Notes: a model not told the origin generated them from the sequence alone. Positions 56,063-64,000 are shown, counted from the stretch's first letter. The stretch is 64,000 nt of DNA from Epilithonimonas zeae (GCF_900141765.1 NZ_FSRK01000001.1:1612001-1676000), one strand, 5' to 3'. A program made the numbers and translations.

Positions 56063-56629
56063 ATGATTCTCAGTTATATTCAAAGTTTTAAAATATTTTC
56101 AGACAAAGAAATTGAAGATTTTGCCCAACTGATTGAGACCCGAAAACTGTTGAAAAATGAATATTTTGTACAGGAAAATGACAGCTGTAAAGAAATCGCC
56201 TTTGTTCAGAACGGAATATTCCGCACCTTTTATACAACTGCGGACGGCAAAGATATAACCTACTGTTTTAGGTTTCCCAATGAGTTTGTGGCCTCATATT
56301 CTTCTTTTATTTCAGGAAAACCCAGTAAAGAAACCATACAGGCAATTGCAGATGCAGACATTTTTGTACTCAATAAAGATAAAGTGGAAGCTCTTTTCCA
56401 CGAAAACCCAAGATGGATTCTTTTTCTGAAAATAATTGCGGAACAAGAATATATGGAACTGGAAGAACGATATTTTCAGCTTCAGAGAAATAATGCCTCA
56501 CAAAGATATGAGAAGCTTCTGAAGAATCAGCCTAATTTCGTTCAACAGATTCCGCTTCAGTATCTGGCTACATATCTGGGAATTACACAACGGCATTTAA
56601 GCCGTCTCAGAAAAGACATTTCTTTTTAG
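56063..56629 (+). CDS. Crp/Fnr family transcriptional regulator
   Basis: 188 aa: sensor barrel (LLKNEYFVQENDSCKEIAFV, NGIFRTFYTTADGKDITYCF), dimer helix (about 105-135) and helix-turn-helix (IPLQYLATYLGITQRHLSRLRKD). Similar in pattern to the regulators ending at 23205 and 63483. Its stop TAG lies at the edge of a palindrome that precedes the next gene, which it probably activates. Confidence 0.88.
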   Translation: MILSYIQSFKIFSDKEIEDFAQLIETRKLLKNEYFVQENDSCKEIAFVQNGIFRTFYTTADGKDITYCFRFPNEFVASYSSFISGKPSKETIQAIADADIFVLNKDKVEALFHENPRWILFLKIIAEQEYMELEERYFQLQRNNASQRYEKLLKNQPNFVQQIPLQYLATYLGITQRHLSRLRKDISF

Positions 56630-56670
56630 ACATTTGTCCTATGTCCGGAATTGGCGTTCCTGTAGTTTTG
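56629..56670 (+). promoter_or_regulatory. Crp-type operator and -7 box before the redox operon
   Basis: The palindrome GACATTTGTC (56629-56638, extended by TA/CT outside) abuts the Crp stop codon. A consensus -7 box TAGTTTTG follows at 56663-56670. The distance from the operator centre to the first base of the box is 29.5, identical to the modules at 23163 and 63429. The start of the next gene is 13 bases after the box. Confidence 0.65.
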
Positions 56671-56683
56671 TAAAAAAAACAAT

Positions 56684-57712
56684 ATGGGTTCAAATATTTT
56701 AATTGTCGGAGGAAAAGGAATAGTTGGAAAAACGATACACAGGATTCTGCGCTCCAGAAATCAAGAATATAACATATATATCGGCAGCCGGAAAGAAGGG
56801 GCTACGGAATACGATGTAATGATTGATGTCAATAAGCCTGAAACTTTCAAGACTGTCGTAAACAGAAATATTGATCTTATCATTCTTGCAGTCAATGATC
56901 AAAATGATCATATTCTCAGGTTTGCTATTGATAACAGTATTGACTACATTGACATTACAAAACCAACACCTGACCTTGTAAAAGCTCTGGCTGTAGCAGA
57001 AACTACTCAAAATATCAACAGCAGAATCGTTTTCAGTTCAGGATGGATGGGAGGACTCGTCAGCGGACTTATGAATACTCTATCTCATAATCCCGAAAAT
57101 ATCCGGGAAGTAAAATTGTATGTATATTACTCTGTAAAGGATCTGGCAGGAGAAAGTTCCGCTCATTTTATGGCTGAGAATGTAGCCAGACCATTTATCA
57201 ACTATCATAGTAATCGGCAGATATCTGTAAGACATTTTCTGAATTCTGAAGATTTTAAGTTTTCTTTCGGAATCGGAAAGCGACAGGCCTATAATTTTGA
57301 TGTTCCAGATCTATATATTTTAAATCAGATTGAAAAAATACCTACAGTCAATGTTAAAATGACCTATGATTCAAAACTCATCACCTGGCTTTTGGGAACA
57401 TTCCAAAAATTAAGAATTTTCGATATTTTATCATTAAAGGCACGTCGGGTCATTTTTGGTTCGAGTGGAAACGGTGACCAGTCTGTATTTGAAATTGTAA
57501 TCAAAGATGATCAGGGAGAAAAAAAATTAAGTCTTCAAAGCAAAAAAGGACAGGCAGAACTCACAGCACTCGCTGCTGTTTTGCACGCTGAAATGCTACT
57601 GCACGGTGATTTTAAAAACAAAATATATTTTGCCCATCAACTTCACAATCCGGAAAAACTTTATCAGTCATTGGCTGAATATGAAGGGATAACTATTGAA
57701 ACAAAAATATGA
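56684..57712 (+). CDS. Saccharopine dehydrogenase-like NAD(P)-binding protein
   Basis: 342 aa with a Rossmann nucleotide loop GGKGIVGKTI at the N-terminus, conserved VIDVNKPETF and DYIDITKPTPDLVKAL segments and FSSGWMGGLVSGLMN, as in saccharopine-dehydrogenase-like reductases. The substrate is not lysine-related in many such proteins. It is the likely target of the upstream Crp protein, and overlaps by four bases the flavodoxin-like gene downstream. Confidence 0.82.
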   Translation: MGSNILIVGGKGIVGKTIHRILRSRNQEYNIYIGSRKEGATEYDVMIDVNKPETFKTVVNRNIDLIILAVNDQNDHILRFAIDNSIDYIDITKPTPDLVKALAVAETTQNINSRIVFSSGWMGGLVSGLMNTLSHNPENIREVKLYVYYSVKDLAGESSAHFMAENVARPFINYHSNRQISVRHFLNSEDFKFSFGIGKRQAYNFDVPDLYILNQIEKIPTVNVKMTYDSKLITWLLGTFQKLRIFDILSLKARRVIFGSSGNGDQSVFEIVIKDDQGEKKLSLQSKKGQAELTALAAVLHAEMLLHGDFKNKIYFAHQLHNPEKLYQSLAEYEGITIETKI

Positions 57713-58287
57713 AAAATATACTGATTATCAACGGCCATACCAACCGGGAATCTTTCAATTTCGCCATTATGAATGACTATAGAGAAGGTGCTGAAAAAGC
57801 CGGCGCAAAGGTTGAACAGATTATTATTGCAGATCTTCAGTTTGATCCGAATTTAAAATATGGCTATCAGAAAAGAACGGATCTTGAACCTGACCTACTT
57901 GAAGCCTGGGAAAAAATTCTTTGGGCAGACCACCTCGTGTGGGTGCATCCTGTTTGGTGGGGCAGTTTTCCGGCTGTAATGAAAGGATTTATAGACAGAC
58001 TTTTTCTTCCCGGACTGGCTTTCAAATACCGGGAGAATTCTGTTTGGTGGGATAAGTTGCTTATTGGAAAAACAGCACATATTATAACAACAATGGATCA
58101 ACCGGGATGGTATTACCGAATATTTTTTGGTCGTCCGAGTATTAACCAGCTCAAGAAATCAATATTAGAATTTTGCGGCGTGAAGCCTGTAAAAGTGACC
58201 ATTATCGGAATTATTAAAACTTCAGACGAAACACAACGCAAAAAGTGGCTGGATAAAGTGAGAATATCCGGAATGAAACTGAAATAA
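57709..58287 (+). CDS. Flavodoxin-like NAD(P)H oxidoreductase (quinone reductase type)
   Basis: 192 aa with the flavodoxin fold of NQO1/MdaB/KefF proteins: INGHTNRESFNFAIMNDYRE, ILWADHLVWVHPVWWGSFPA and MKGFIDRLFLPGLAF, plus TTMDQPGWYYR. It would reduce quinones by two-electron transfer with FMN or FAD. It overlaps the upstream dehydrogenase (ATGA), so both are one unit under the Crp-type promoter. Confidence 0.9.
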   Translation: MKNILIINGHTNRESFNFAIMNDYREGAEKAGAKVEQIIIADLQFDPNLKYGYQKRTDLEPDLLEAWEKILWADHLVWVHPVWWGSFPAVMKGFIDRLFLPGLAFKYRENSVWWDKLLIGKTAHIITTMDQPGWYYRIFFGRPSINQLKKSILEFCGVKPVKVTIIGIIKTSDETQRKKWLDKVRISGMKLK

Positions 58288-58630
58288 ATTGAATTAGTCT
58301 ATGTATTTACAGTCAGGTTTTCCTTATAACAATGTATTGAACTTGGAACTATTTTTGAGAAAAAGCCATCTTAGCAATATTATCACCATCCAGATTTTCT
58401 ACTTTATAAATTATCCGTGTTATTAAAAAAATAACTGGTGCGAAACATTTCTATCTTTCTTTCTGTAATCTCGCCTCATCCTGAGCTTATCAATGAAAAT
58501 TTGGATGATGAGATTAAATTCACATTCATCACAATCTAGTCTTATTATTAGTTTTTCCAATCTTTCGGTAATGAGGTTCGTATATTTAATTTAAAATCAT
58601 TCTTAATGAAACATTGTATAATTTTGATCT
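58288..58630. other. Intergenic region, no features
   Basis: 343 bases; no gene, terminator or convincing promoter box is seen. Confidence 0.4.
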
Positions 58631-59011
58631 GTGAAAAAATGGGTTTCAATATTGATGCTTTTTACGTATTTGGTTTCAACAACTGAACTCAATCAGTTTT
58701 TAAAGCTTCCTATACTTATAGAACATTACAATGAACACCACAAATTAAATCCGGAAATGTCACTGTTGGCATTTTTCAAAATGCATTATGATCATCCTGC
58801 AAAAGATGCAGATTATAAAACGGACAGGCAATTACCATTTGTGGTTCATTCTACATTGTCACTTGTCTTTACCCTAAATTCGAATTTCGTTTTTGAGTTT
58901 GGCAACTTAACTTTTATGTGTTTCAATGCTAGCCATATTGCTGCTTTCGATGAGAATTTCTACATAAAAGGTCATTTACATTCTATCTGGCAGCCACCAA
59001 GACTCACGTAA
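58631..59011 (+). CDS. Small exported protein of the thioredoxin/ApbE cluster
   Basis: 126 aa, start GTG at 58631 (MKKWVSILMLFTYLVSTTEL). A hydrophobic N-terminus, possibly an uncleaved anchor, is followed by ILIEHYNEHHKLNPEMSL, rich in His and Glu, and by HYDHPAKDADYKTDRQLPF. The family is not named here; I recall similar sequences at the head of such clusters in other Flavobacteriia. The His clusters might bind a metal. Confidence 0.6.
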   Translation: MKKWVSILMLFTYLVSTTELNQFLKLPILIEHYNEHHKLNPEMSLLAFFKMHYDHPAKDADYKTDRQLPFVVHSTLSLVFTLNSNFVFEFGNLTFMCFNASHIAAFDENFYIKGHLHSIWQPPRLT

Positions 59012-59098
59012 TTTTATTTCTACATTAAATATTTTATCTGGATGTTTTAAAGAACATTCAGGCTTGATTGATTCTGAAATTTAATTTTACAATACATA

Positions 59099-59539
59099 AT
59101 GAAAACAATATTTACAGCCATAATGTTGGCTTTATTCTCTGTCCTTTCTAATGCACAGACACGTTTTGAACAAGCAAAGAAAACAGCTTCAGAAAACAGC
59201 GAACTTATTCTACTCAATTTTTCCGGATCAGACTGGTGCATTCCGTGCATTAAACTTCATAAAAACATTATCGAAACGGAAACTTTCAAGCAATTATTGG
59301 CCGACCATATTTTAGAATATGTCAATGCAGATTTCCCAAGAAGTAAGAAAAATCAACCTTCCGCAGAAATCAAAAAAGAGAATGAACTTTTGGCAGATCA
59401 ATACAATCCAAAAGGTATTTTCCCTTATACAATACTATTAAATTCTGAAGGTAAATTGCTAAAAACCTGGGAAGGACTGCCATCGGAAGACGCAATTGCT
59501 TTCAGTAATAAGATCCGAAGTTTTTATCAGAAAAAATAA
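59099..59539 (+). CDS. Exported thioredoxin-family protein
   Basis: 146 aa with a signal peptide (about 1-19, ending SNAQT) and a thioredoxin fold whose active site is WCIPC in GSDWCIPCIKLHK. cis-Pro is in GIFPYTILL. The CxPC form and the long helix EIKKENELLADQYNP are typical of a thioredoxin-like family used in extracytoplasmic cofactor assembly. It ends three bases before apbE. Confidence 0.9.
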   Translation: MKTIFTAIMLALFSVLSNAQTRFEQAKKTASENSELILLNFSGSDWCIPCIKLHKNIIETETFKQLLADHILEYVNADFPRSKKNQPSAEIKKENELLADQYNPKGIFPYTILLNSEGKLLKTWEGLPSEDAIAFSNKIRSFYQKK

Positions 59540-59542
59540 ATA

Positions 59543-60469
59543 ATGTTGAAAGAGTTTCGCAAATCCCAAAAACTGATGGGGAATATCTTCGAGATCACTG
59601 TTGTGGATGACAGTGAAGCAATTGCTTTTGAACATATCGAAGCCGCAATTTCAGAAATCCAGCGGATTGAGAAATTGCTCACGACTTACAGCGATGATAG
59701 CCAGACTAATTTGATTAATACAAATGCAGGAATACAACCAATAAAAGTTGATTCAGAAGTTTTTCAGTTAATCGAAAGAAGTCTTAGGATCAGCGATATT
59801 ACAGATGGTTATTTTGACATTTCTTATGGTGGAATCGATAAAACATTCTGGAATTTTGACAGAGAAATGAAGCATCTTCCCAACCCAGAATTGGTAAAAG
59901 AACATCTGAAACTCGTTAATTACAAAAATATCCTTTTAAATCCTGGAAACCAATCAGTTTTTTTGAAAGAGAAAGGAATGAGAATTGGTTTTGGTGGTAT
60001 CGGGAAAGGATACGCTGCCGAAATGGCAAAAAAAATTCTTCAGCAAAGAGGTATCGTTTCGGGTGTGGTAAACGCTTCCGGCGATCTCACAACTTGGGGA
60101 TCACAAGCCGACGGAAAACCTTGGACCATCGGAATCGCGGATCCGGACAATGCTGCTCTTCCTTTCTCTTATATGAACATTACCAATACTTCTGTTGCAA
60201 CTTCCGGTAATTACGAAAAATTTGTAATGATAGAAGATAAGAAGTATTCGCATACCATCAATCCAAAAACAGGAATGCCGGTTTCGGGAATCAAAAGCGT
60301 TACGATAATTTGTCCGAACGCCGAGATTGCCGATGCGATGGCAACGCCAGTTACTATTATGGGAATTGATGCCGCAATCGGTCTCGTCAACCAGATCAAC
60401 CATTTGGAATGTATCATTATCGATGATGACAACAACATTCATTCATCAAAAAACATCAATTTCAAATAA
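59543..60469 (+). CDS. apbE: FAD:protein FMN transferase (ApbE)
   Basis: 308 aa with the ApbE core: EIQRIEKLLTTYSDDSQ, FGGIGKGYAAEMAK (FAD/metal), NASGDLTTWG, TSVATSGNY and the His-containing YSHTINPKTGMPV and IADAMATPVTIMG. It transfers FMN to a Ser/Thr of target proteins, normally outside the inner membrane. No signal peptide or lipobox is seen, unlike most ApbE proteins, so either export is unusual or the start is misjudged. The downstream DUF4266 and DUF3570 are probable partners. Confidence 0.9.
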   Translation: MLKEFRKSQKLMGNIFEITVVDDSEAIAFEHIEAAISEIQRIEKLLTTYSDDSQTNLINTNAGIQPIKVDSEVFQLIERSLRISDITDGYFDISYGGIDKTFWNFDREMKHLPNPELVKEHLKLVNYKNILLNPGNQSVFLKEKGMRIGFGGIGKGYAAEMAKKILQQRGIVSGVVNASGDLTTWGSQADGKPWTIGIADPDNAALPFSYMNITNTSVATSGNYEKFVMIEDKKYSHTINPKTGMPVSGIKSVTIICPNAEIADAMATPVTIMGIDAAIGLVNQINHLECIIIDDDNNIHSSKNINFK

Positions 60470-60512
60470 TGTCCTGGATAATCTTTGACATAAAACAAGT
60501 TAAAAAATCCCA

Positions 60513-60743
60513 ATGAAAAATAATATATTAAAAATAATGATGGGCATATCTGTCTTTTTTACACTTTCATCACTACATTCCTGCTCAACGGTAAAAGAAT
60601 ATGAAAAAAGCAAACTCAACGATGCCGAAATGGTTCTGGGCAACCGAACGATTGAAAAAACAGAACTCAGTTTCCAGTCTTATCGCGAAGGCTCTTCAGG
60701 CGCTAATGCAGGTAAAGTTGGCGGTGGCTGCGGATGCAATTAG
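60513..60743 (+). CDS. DUF4266 lipoprotein with GGGCGCN tail
   Basis: 76 aa: a lipoprotein signal (lipobox LHSC), a helix (VKEYEKSKLNDAEMVLG) and the C-terminal GANAGKVGGGCGCN, the hallmark of DUF4266. The segment EGSSGAN resembles the flavinylation motif D-x-x-S-G-A-T of ApbE targets, except that the acceptor position is Asn. It is a candidate ApbE substrate or cofactor carrier, but the missing acceptor makes this uncertain. Confidence 0.85.
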   Translation: MKNNILKIMMGISVFFTLSSLHSCSTVKEYEKSKLNDAEMVLGNRTIEKTELSFQSYREGSSGANAGKVGGGCGCN

Positions 60744-60776
60744 AATAATAATTACTAAATCTTAAAATGAATTAAA

Positions 60777-61952
60777 ATGAAAAAAGTAATTATAAGCATC
60801 ATTGCTCTGTTTGGATTCTTCAATGCTAAAGCACAGGAAAATACCAATACAGAATCATCGAGAAAACTAAGTTTGGATGAGATTAATCTAGTATCGAGTT
60901 ATTATAAACAGGACGGAAATAATTCTGCAGTAACAGGCGGTATAGGATCAGAAAAACTCACCGATATTTCTAATTCCATAGATGTGGTCTTGGTAAATTA
61001 TGACAAAAAATTAAGAAAGAACAAATATACTTTGGATGTTGGTATAGACCATTACACGTCTGCATCATCGGATATGATAGACCTCAAGGCTAATTCTTCC
61101 GCTTCTCATGCAGACACACGAATTTATCCTTCCTTAGGATGGAGCCGTGAGAATGAAACCAAAGGCAGCACAATTATGGCTGGTGTTTCATATTCCGGGG
61201 AGTTTGATTATCAATCGATTGGAGCGAATATAGGATTCTCCCAGAAAACGCCCAACAAGATGGGGGAATTCACTGCCAAATTTCAAGCCTTTCTGGATCA
61301 GGTAAAATTGATTGCTCCAATAGAATTGAGAACTGCAGGTGGCGAAAATACTGGAACCAGTGGTAGAAACACCTATGCGCTTTCTTTATCCTATTCTCAG
61401 ATCATCAATAAGAATTTTCAATTGGAATTAATGACAGATGCCGTTCAGCAGACGGGTTATTTGAGTTTGCCATTCCACAGGGTTTATTTTACAGATGGGT
61501 CTGTACATCAGGAAGCTTTGCCGGATAAGCGATTCAAACTTCCTCTAGGATTGAGAGCCAATTATTTCTTTGGAGATAAGGTAATCGTAAGAGCCTATTA
61601 TCGTTACTATACTGATGATTGGGGATTAAGATCTAATACGATCAGCTTAGAAGCGCCTGTGAAAATCTCACCTTTTGTATCGGTAAGTCCATTTTACAGA
61701 TATTATTCTCAAACGGGTGCGAAATATTTTTCACCTTATCAGCAGCATACGGCTTTTGATGATTTTTATACGAGCAATTATGACCTTTCGAAATTCAACA
61801 GCAACTTTTACGGTGCAGGAATCCGTATCAATCCTAAGAATGGATTATTTGGTGTAGAAAGGCTCAATATGCTGGAAATAAGATACGGACATTATACCAA
61901 ATCGATAGGAATGAAGTCGGATATTATTTCCTTAAATTTAAGGTTTAAATAA
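60777..61952 (+). CDS. DUF3570 outer-membrane beta-barrel protein
   Basis: 391 aa with a signal peptide (about 1-19) and an outer-membrane barrel of DUF3570: SSYYKQDGNNSAVTGGIGSEKLTDIS, TLDVGIDHYTSASSDMID, the family region YPSLGWSRENE, and the end IGMKSDIISLNLRFK with C-terminal aromatic pattern. Regularly next to ApbE and DUF4266. It may be a channel or the anchor of an extracellular flavin-dependent electron chain; the role is not proven. Confidence 0.9.
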   Translation: MKKVIISIIALFGFFNAKAQENTNTESSRKLSLDEINLVSSYYKQDGNNSAVTGGIGSEKLTDISNSIDVVLVNYDKKLRKNKYTLDVGIDHYTSASSDMIDLKANSSASHADTRIYPSLGWSRENETKGSTIMAGVSYSGEFDYQSIGANIGFSQKTPNKMGEFTAKFQAFLDQVKLIAPIELRTAGGENTGTSGRNTYALSLSYSQIINKNFQLELMTDAVQQTGYLSLPFHRVYFTDGSVHQEALPDKRFKLPLGLRANYFFGDKVIVRAYYRYYTDDWGLRSNTISLEAPVKISPFVSVSPFYRYYSQTGAKYFSPYQQHTAFDDFYTSNYDLSKFNSNFYGAGIRINPKNGLFGVERLNMLEIRYGHYTKSIGMKSDIISLNLRFK

Positions 61953-61981
61953 CCATCCATAAAAATAATAACAATCATTAT

Positions 61982-62018
61982 TTTAACCTGTTCAAATATT
62001 TGTTTTGGACAGGTTAAA
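61982..62018 (+). terminator. Terminator of the ApbE operon
   Basis: Stem TTTAACCTGT/ACAGGTTAAA with a 17-base loop (TCAAATATTTGTTTTGG), starting 30 bases after the DUF3570 stop codon. A T-rich tail is short, so strength is moderate. Confidence 0.65.
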
Positions 62019-62083
62019 TCTTATTCAGCCGAACTGCAAAAAAAGAGGTAGAGAATTACCGTTGATAAAGTATATCATCCAAG

Positions 62084-62245
62084 CTACCAAAAACTCATTA
62101 TTCCGACTTTATTCATAGGTTTTGGTGTGATCAGTGTAAATTCTGATGTAAGGGTTTGGACATTTTCGATGTGCTGAGCATAAATATAGGATGCAAATAA
62201 GAGCAACAGTATGCCTAAAATTGGGACAGTCTTATATTGTTTCAT
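62084..62245 (-). CDS. Possible small exported peptide
   Basis: A 53-residue minus-strand ORF starting MKQYKTVPILGILLLLFASY has a signal peptide ending YAQ, then QHIENVQTLTSEFTLITPKP and ends IMSFW. It might be an N-terminal remnant of a larger protein or a true small exported peptide. Upstream on the same strand (62261-62400) only uninterpretable translation is seen. Confidence 0.35.
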   Translation of the reverse strand: MKQYKTVPILGILLLLFASYIYAQHIENVQTLTSEFTLITPKPMNKVGIMSFW

Positions 62246-62417
62246 TAGTTTTGTTTATATAAATGATTGGTTTCTTTCTCTTTTCTAACCATTTTTTTAG
62301 AATCTTTTTCAACTCATCAAAAGCAAAGCTTAAATCGCTCATTGGCATGAAAGGATTAAAATGGGCACAAACCAGCCAGTAGACAGGAATGTTCAGCGGA
62401 AATAAATTTCATTAAAA

Positions 62418-62469
62418 TACAAAAAGCAGAAAAACCTTTGAGATTCCAAAGGTTTTTCTGCTTTTTGTA
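62418..62469 (-). terminator. Strong terminator after the SDR gene
   Basis: A 23-base perfect stem (AAAAAGCAGAAAAACCTTTG and its complement, with TAC/GTA outside) and a 6-base loop, 70 bases past the SDR stop codon. It can work in both directions. Confidence 0.85.
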
Positions 62470-62538
62470 CAACTATGTAGCTTGTATGGGTATTACAATA
62501 CAGGGAATCAAATCACATTATATATTAGATACAATATT

Positions 62539-63402
62539 TTACTTCAACAAATCTCCCATTCCAAAGGCGGTTAACGCTTTCTCATATTGCACTTGAACGG
62601 CATCATTTGCAGCTTGGAGGTATTGCCCTGTGAAAGGGTCAACATTGGTTCTTATCGGGCGCTGACCTTTGGGTAAGCTGATTAAATTTACCACAGCGTC
62701 TGCAACATCTTGCGGATTAGGATTTAAGGTTTCGAATGCCTTACCAATAGCAGCCCCCATTTTATTAGGATAATCTGCTATCGCTTGATAAGCATCGTTA
62801 ACCGAAGCATCGGAACCAGGGTTGAATTTTTGTGACATCTCTGTCGGGAAAGCACCCGGCTGCAGGATGGCAACGTCAATACCCAAAGGTCTTACTTCGT
62901 AATGCAAACCTTCACTGATGCCTTCCAAACCAAATTTTGAAGCACTGTACATTGTGGCAAAAGGAAATGAAACTGTACCAAATCCGCTGGTGATATTGAT
63001 GATGAGACCTTCGGATTGTTTACGCATAAATGGCAACACCAATTTCATCAATCGCCAAGGTGCGATGACATTGATATCAAATATTTCCTGCACATCGGCG
63101 GTGGTAAAACTTTCGGCCACACCGTTTCTGCTAAAACCCGCATTGTTTACCAAAACATCTATTGTTCCTTCTTTTGCGATAATGGTATCTATGGCGTTCT
63201 GCACACTATTTTCGTCCGTAAGTGCAACATCCAGAACCGTGATGTTTTCTATCTCTGAAAGAGCTTTTGCTTTATCTGAATTTTTACCATTTGTATCTCT
63301 CATTGTTGCGTAAACCTGGTGTCCCAAGGCTGCAACGCTTTTTGCGGTAAGCCATCCAAATCCGCTATTTGTTCCTGTAATTAATACTATTTTTTTGCTC
63401 AT
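62539..63402 (-). CDS. Short-chain dehydrogenase/reductase
   Basis: 287 aa classical SDR: TGTNSGFG at residues 9-16, VNNAGF, NITSGFG with the catalytic serine, and YSASKFGLEG (YxxxK). The MRDTNGK segment after the second strand suggests NADP(H). Long C-terminus with VDPFTGQYLQAAND. Preceded in the same direction by a Crp/Fnr gene with a palindromic operator in the gap; likely target of that regulator. Confidence 0.91.
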   Translation of the reverse strand: MSKKIVLITGTNSGFGWLTAKSVAALGHQVYATMRDTNGKNSDKAKALSEIENITVLDVALTDENSVQNAIDTIIAKEGTIDVLVNNAGFSRNGVAESFTTADVQEIFDINVIAPWRLMKLVLPFMRKQSEGLIINITSGFGTVSFPFATMYSASKFGLEGISEGLHYEVRPLGIDVAILQPGAFPTEMSQKFNPGSDASVNDAYQAIADYPNKMGAAIGKAFETLNPNPQDVADAVVNLISLPKGQRPIRTNVDPFTGQYLQAANDAVQVQYEKALTAFGMGDLLK

Positions 63403-63428
63403 TATATTTTGTTTTTAAATTAATGATA

Positions 63429-63473
63429 CAAATTTCCGAACTTCAAAAATGAAATCATTTACCATTTGGTAAA
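63429..63473 (-). promoter_or_regulatory. Crp-type operator and -7-like box before the SDR gene
   Basis: The perfect palindrome TTTACCATTTGGTAAA (63458-63473) lies just after the stop of the Crp gene. On the minus strand GAAATTTG (63429-63436) is a near-consensus -7 box (TAnnTTTG with T to G at the first base). Its first base is 29.5 nt from the operator centre, as in the two other modules. Confidence 0.55.
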
Positions 63474-63482
63474 AAGAGATTT

Positions 63483-64000
63483 TTAGCGGATGTTTTTTCT
63501 GATTCTACTCAACGATTGTTGGGTAACGCCCAAGTACGAAGCGACCAGTGAAAGCGGAACACGATTGATCAGCATTGGATATTTTTCGAGGAATGACAGG
63601 TAACGGGTAGTTCCGTCTTCTGAGACTAACGGACTTCTTCTGTCCATCGCTTCCGTTAAACATTTGTGTGTTATTTTAGCAGCAATCTTATCCCAATCCA
63701 GAATTGTATTTAAAATTTCGTCCCAATCTTTTTTAGAAAACACAAGCATTTTACAATCGGTCACAGCTTGGATGTAATCAGTTGCTGCTGCCTGTGCATC
63801 AAATTTTTGCTGGTCTGAAACAAAACTGTTTTCGCTAATAAAATAATAAGTGATTTCTTCGCCCTTATTATTGTAATAGCAAAAACGAAAAACGCCTTCC
63901 AAAACAAAACCAATGTATTTGGGAATTTTTCCTGCTTCGGAAAAATAATCATCTTTTTTCAGTTCCAATTCCGTTGCCTTGCTTTTGATAAAGTCGATTT
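63483..64000 (-). CDS. Crp/Fnr family regulator, N-terminus beyond the window
   Basis: The frame is open to the window edge, so the TTG at 63968 is internal. Visible: sensor barrel (LKKDDYFSEAGKIPKYIGFV, LEGVFRFCYYNNKGEEITYY), dimer helix and helix-turn-helix (VPLSLVASYLGVTQQSLSRIR). It is similar to the regulators at 23205 and 56063 and lies directly upstream of the SDR gene it probably controls. Confidence 0.86.
   Translation of the reverse strand, partial: IDFIKSKATELELKKDDYFSEAGKIPKYIGFVLEGVFRFCYYNNKGEEITYYFISENSFVSDQQKFDAQAAATDYIQAVTDCKMLVFSKKDWDEILNTILDWDKIAAKITHKCLTEAMDRRSPLVSEDGTTRYLSFLEKYPMLINRVPLSLVASYLGVTQQSLSRIRKNIR

Overview
The window is AT-rich chromosomal DNA from a member of the Bacteroidota, most likely a Chryseobacterium-like flavobacterium. 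The evidence is -7 promoter boxes of the TAnnTTTG type, a T9SS C-terminal sorting domain, BspA-type DUF285 repeats, a TonB-type barrel with a carboxypeptidase-regulatory N-terminus, DUF4266/DUF3570 next to ApbE, and many small Crp/Fnr and MocR regulators. No rRNA, tRNA, CRISPR array or intact insertion sequence was seen.

Layout. 0-5 kb: two serine hydrolases, a stress-type flavin-binding protein, two broken Crp/Fnr genes meeting tail to tail, an ATP-grasp protein and a YdeI-like protein. 5-9.4 kb: a TetR repressor and an Old Yellow Enzyme/SDR/SDR/alcohol dehydrogenase operon, with matching inverted-repeat operators over both promoters. 10.2-16.2 kb: a C4-dicarboxylate module (outer-membrane porin, DASS transporter, three-subunit succinate dehydrogenase/fumarate reductase). 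16.2-20.9 kb: a leftward TolC/HlyD/ABC-2/ABC-2 export operon with no ATPase gene. 21.5-27.8 kb: a small membrane protein, SemiSWEET, Crp plus metallo-hydrolase, then YggS/AAA+/GNAT divergent from a MocR regulator, and a truncated ClbS/DfsB gene. 27.9-34.8 kb: an outer-membrane receptor, then a TPP riboswitch separated by about 1.2 kb of acetyltransferase-type genes from a thiamine salvage operon (thiM-thiE-thiD-tenA). 35-40 kb: thioesterase, HAD phosphatase, a second MocR regulator divergent from a broken SDR and an MFS exporter. 40-46.3 kb: the least familiar DNA: an orphan 363-aa protein behind a structured leader, a probable exported outer-membrane protein split into two ORFs, and a gene graveyard. 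46.3-52.5 kb: a leftward cluster of exported proteins around a repeat-rich T9SS-targeted protein. 52.8-55.7 kb: a one-protein hybrid two-component system. 56-58.3 kb: Crp plus a two-gene redox operon. 58.6-62 kb: thioredoxin, ApbE, DUF4266 and DUF3570. 62.5-64 kb: SDR and another Crp regulator cut by the window edge.

The most striking observation is a repeated regulatory module. Three Crp/Fnr genes (ending at 23205, 56629 and 63483) each lie directly upstream of, and in the same direction as, a metabolic target. In each case a palindrome with ATTTG in its core is centred exactly 29.5 nt upstream of the first base of a TAnnTTTG-like box. That corresponds to class II (-41.5) CRP activation geometry on Bacteroidota promoters. 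The most likely undescribed proteins are the 363-aa product at 40908 and the split outer-membrane protein at 42248-45039. Several genes are broken, some by single-base changes in T runs, so sequencing error should be excluded before calling them decay.
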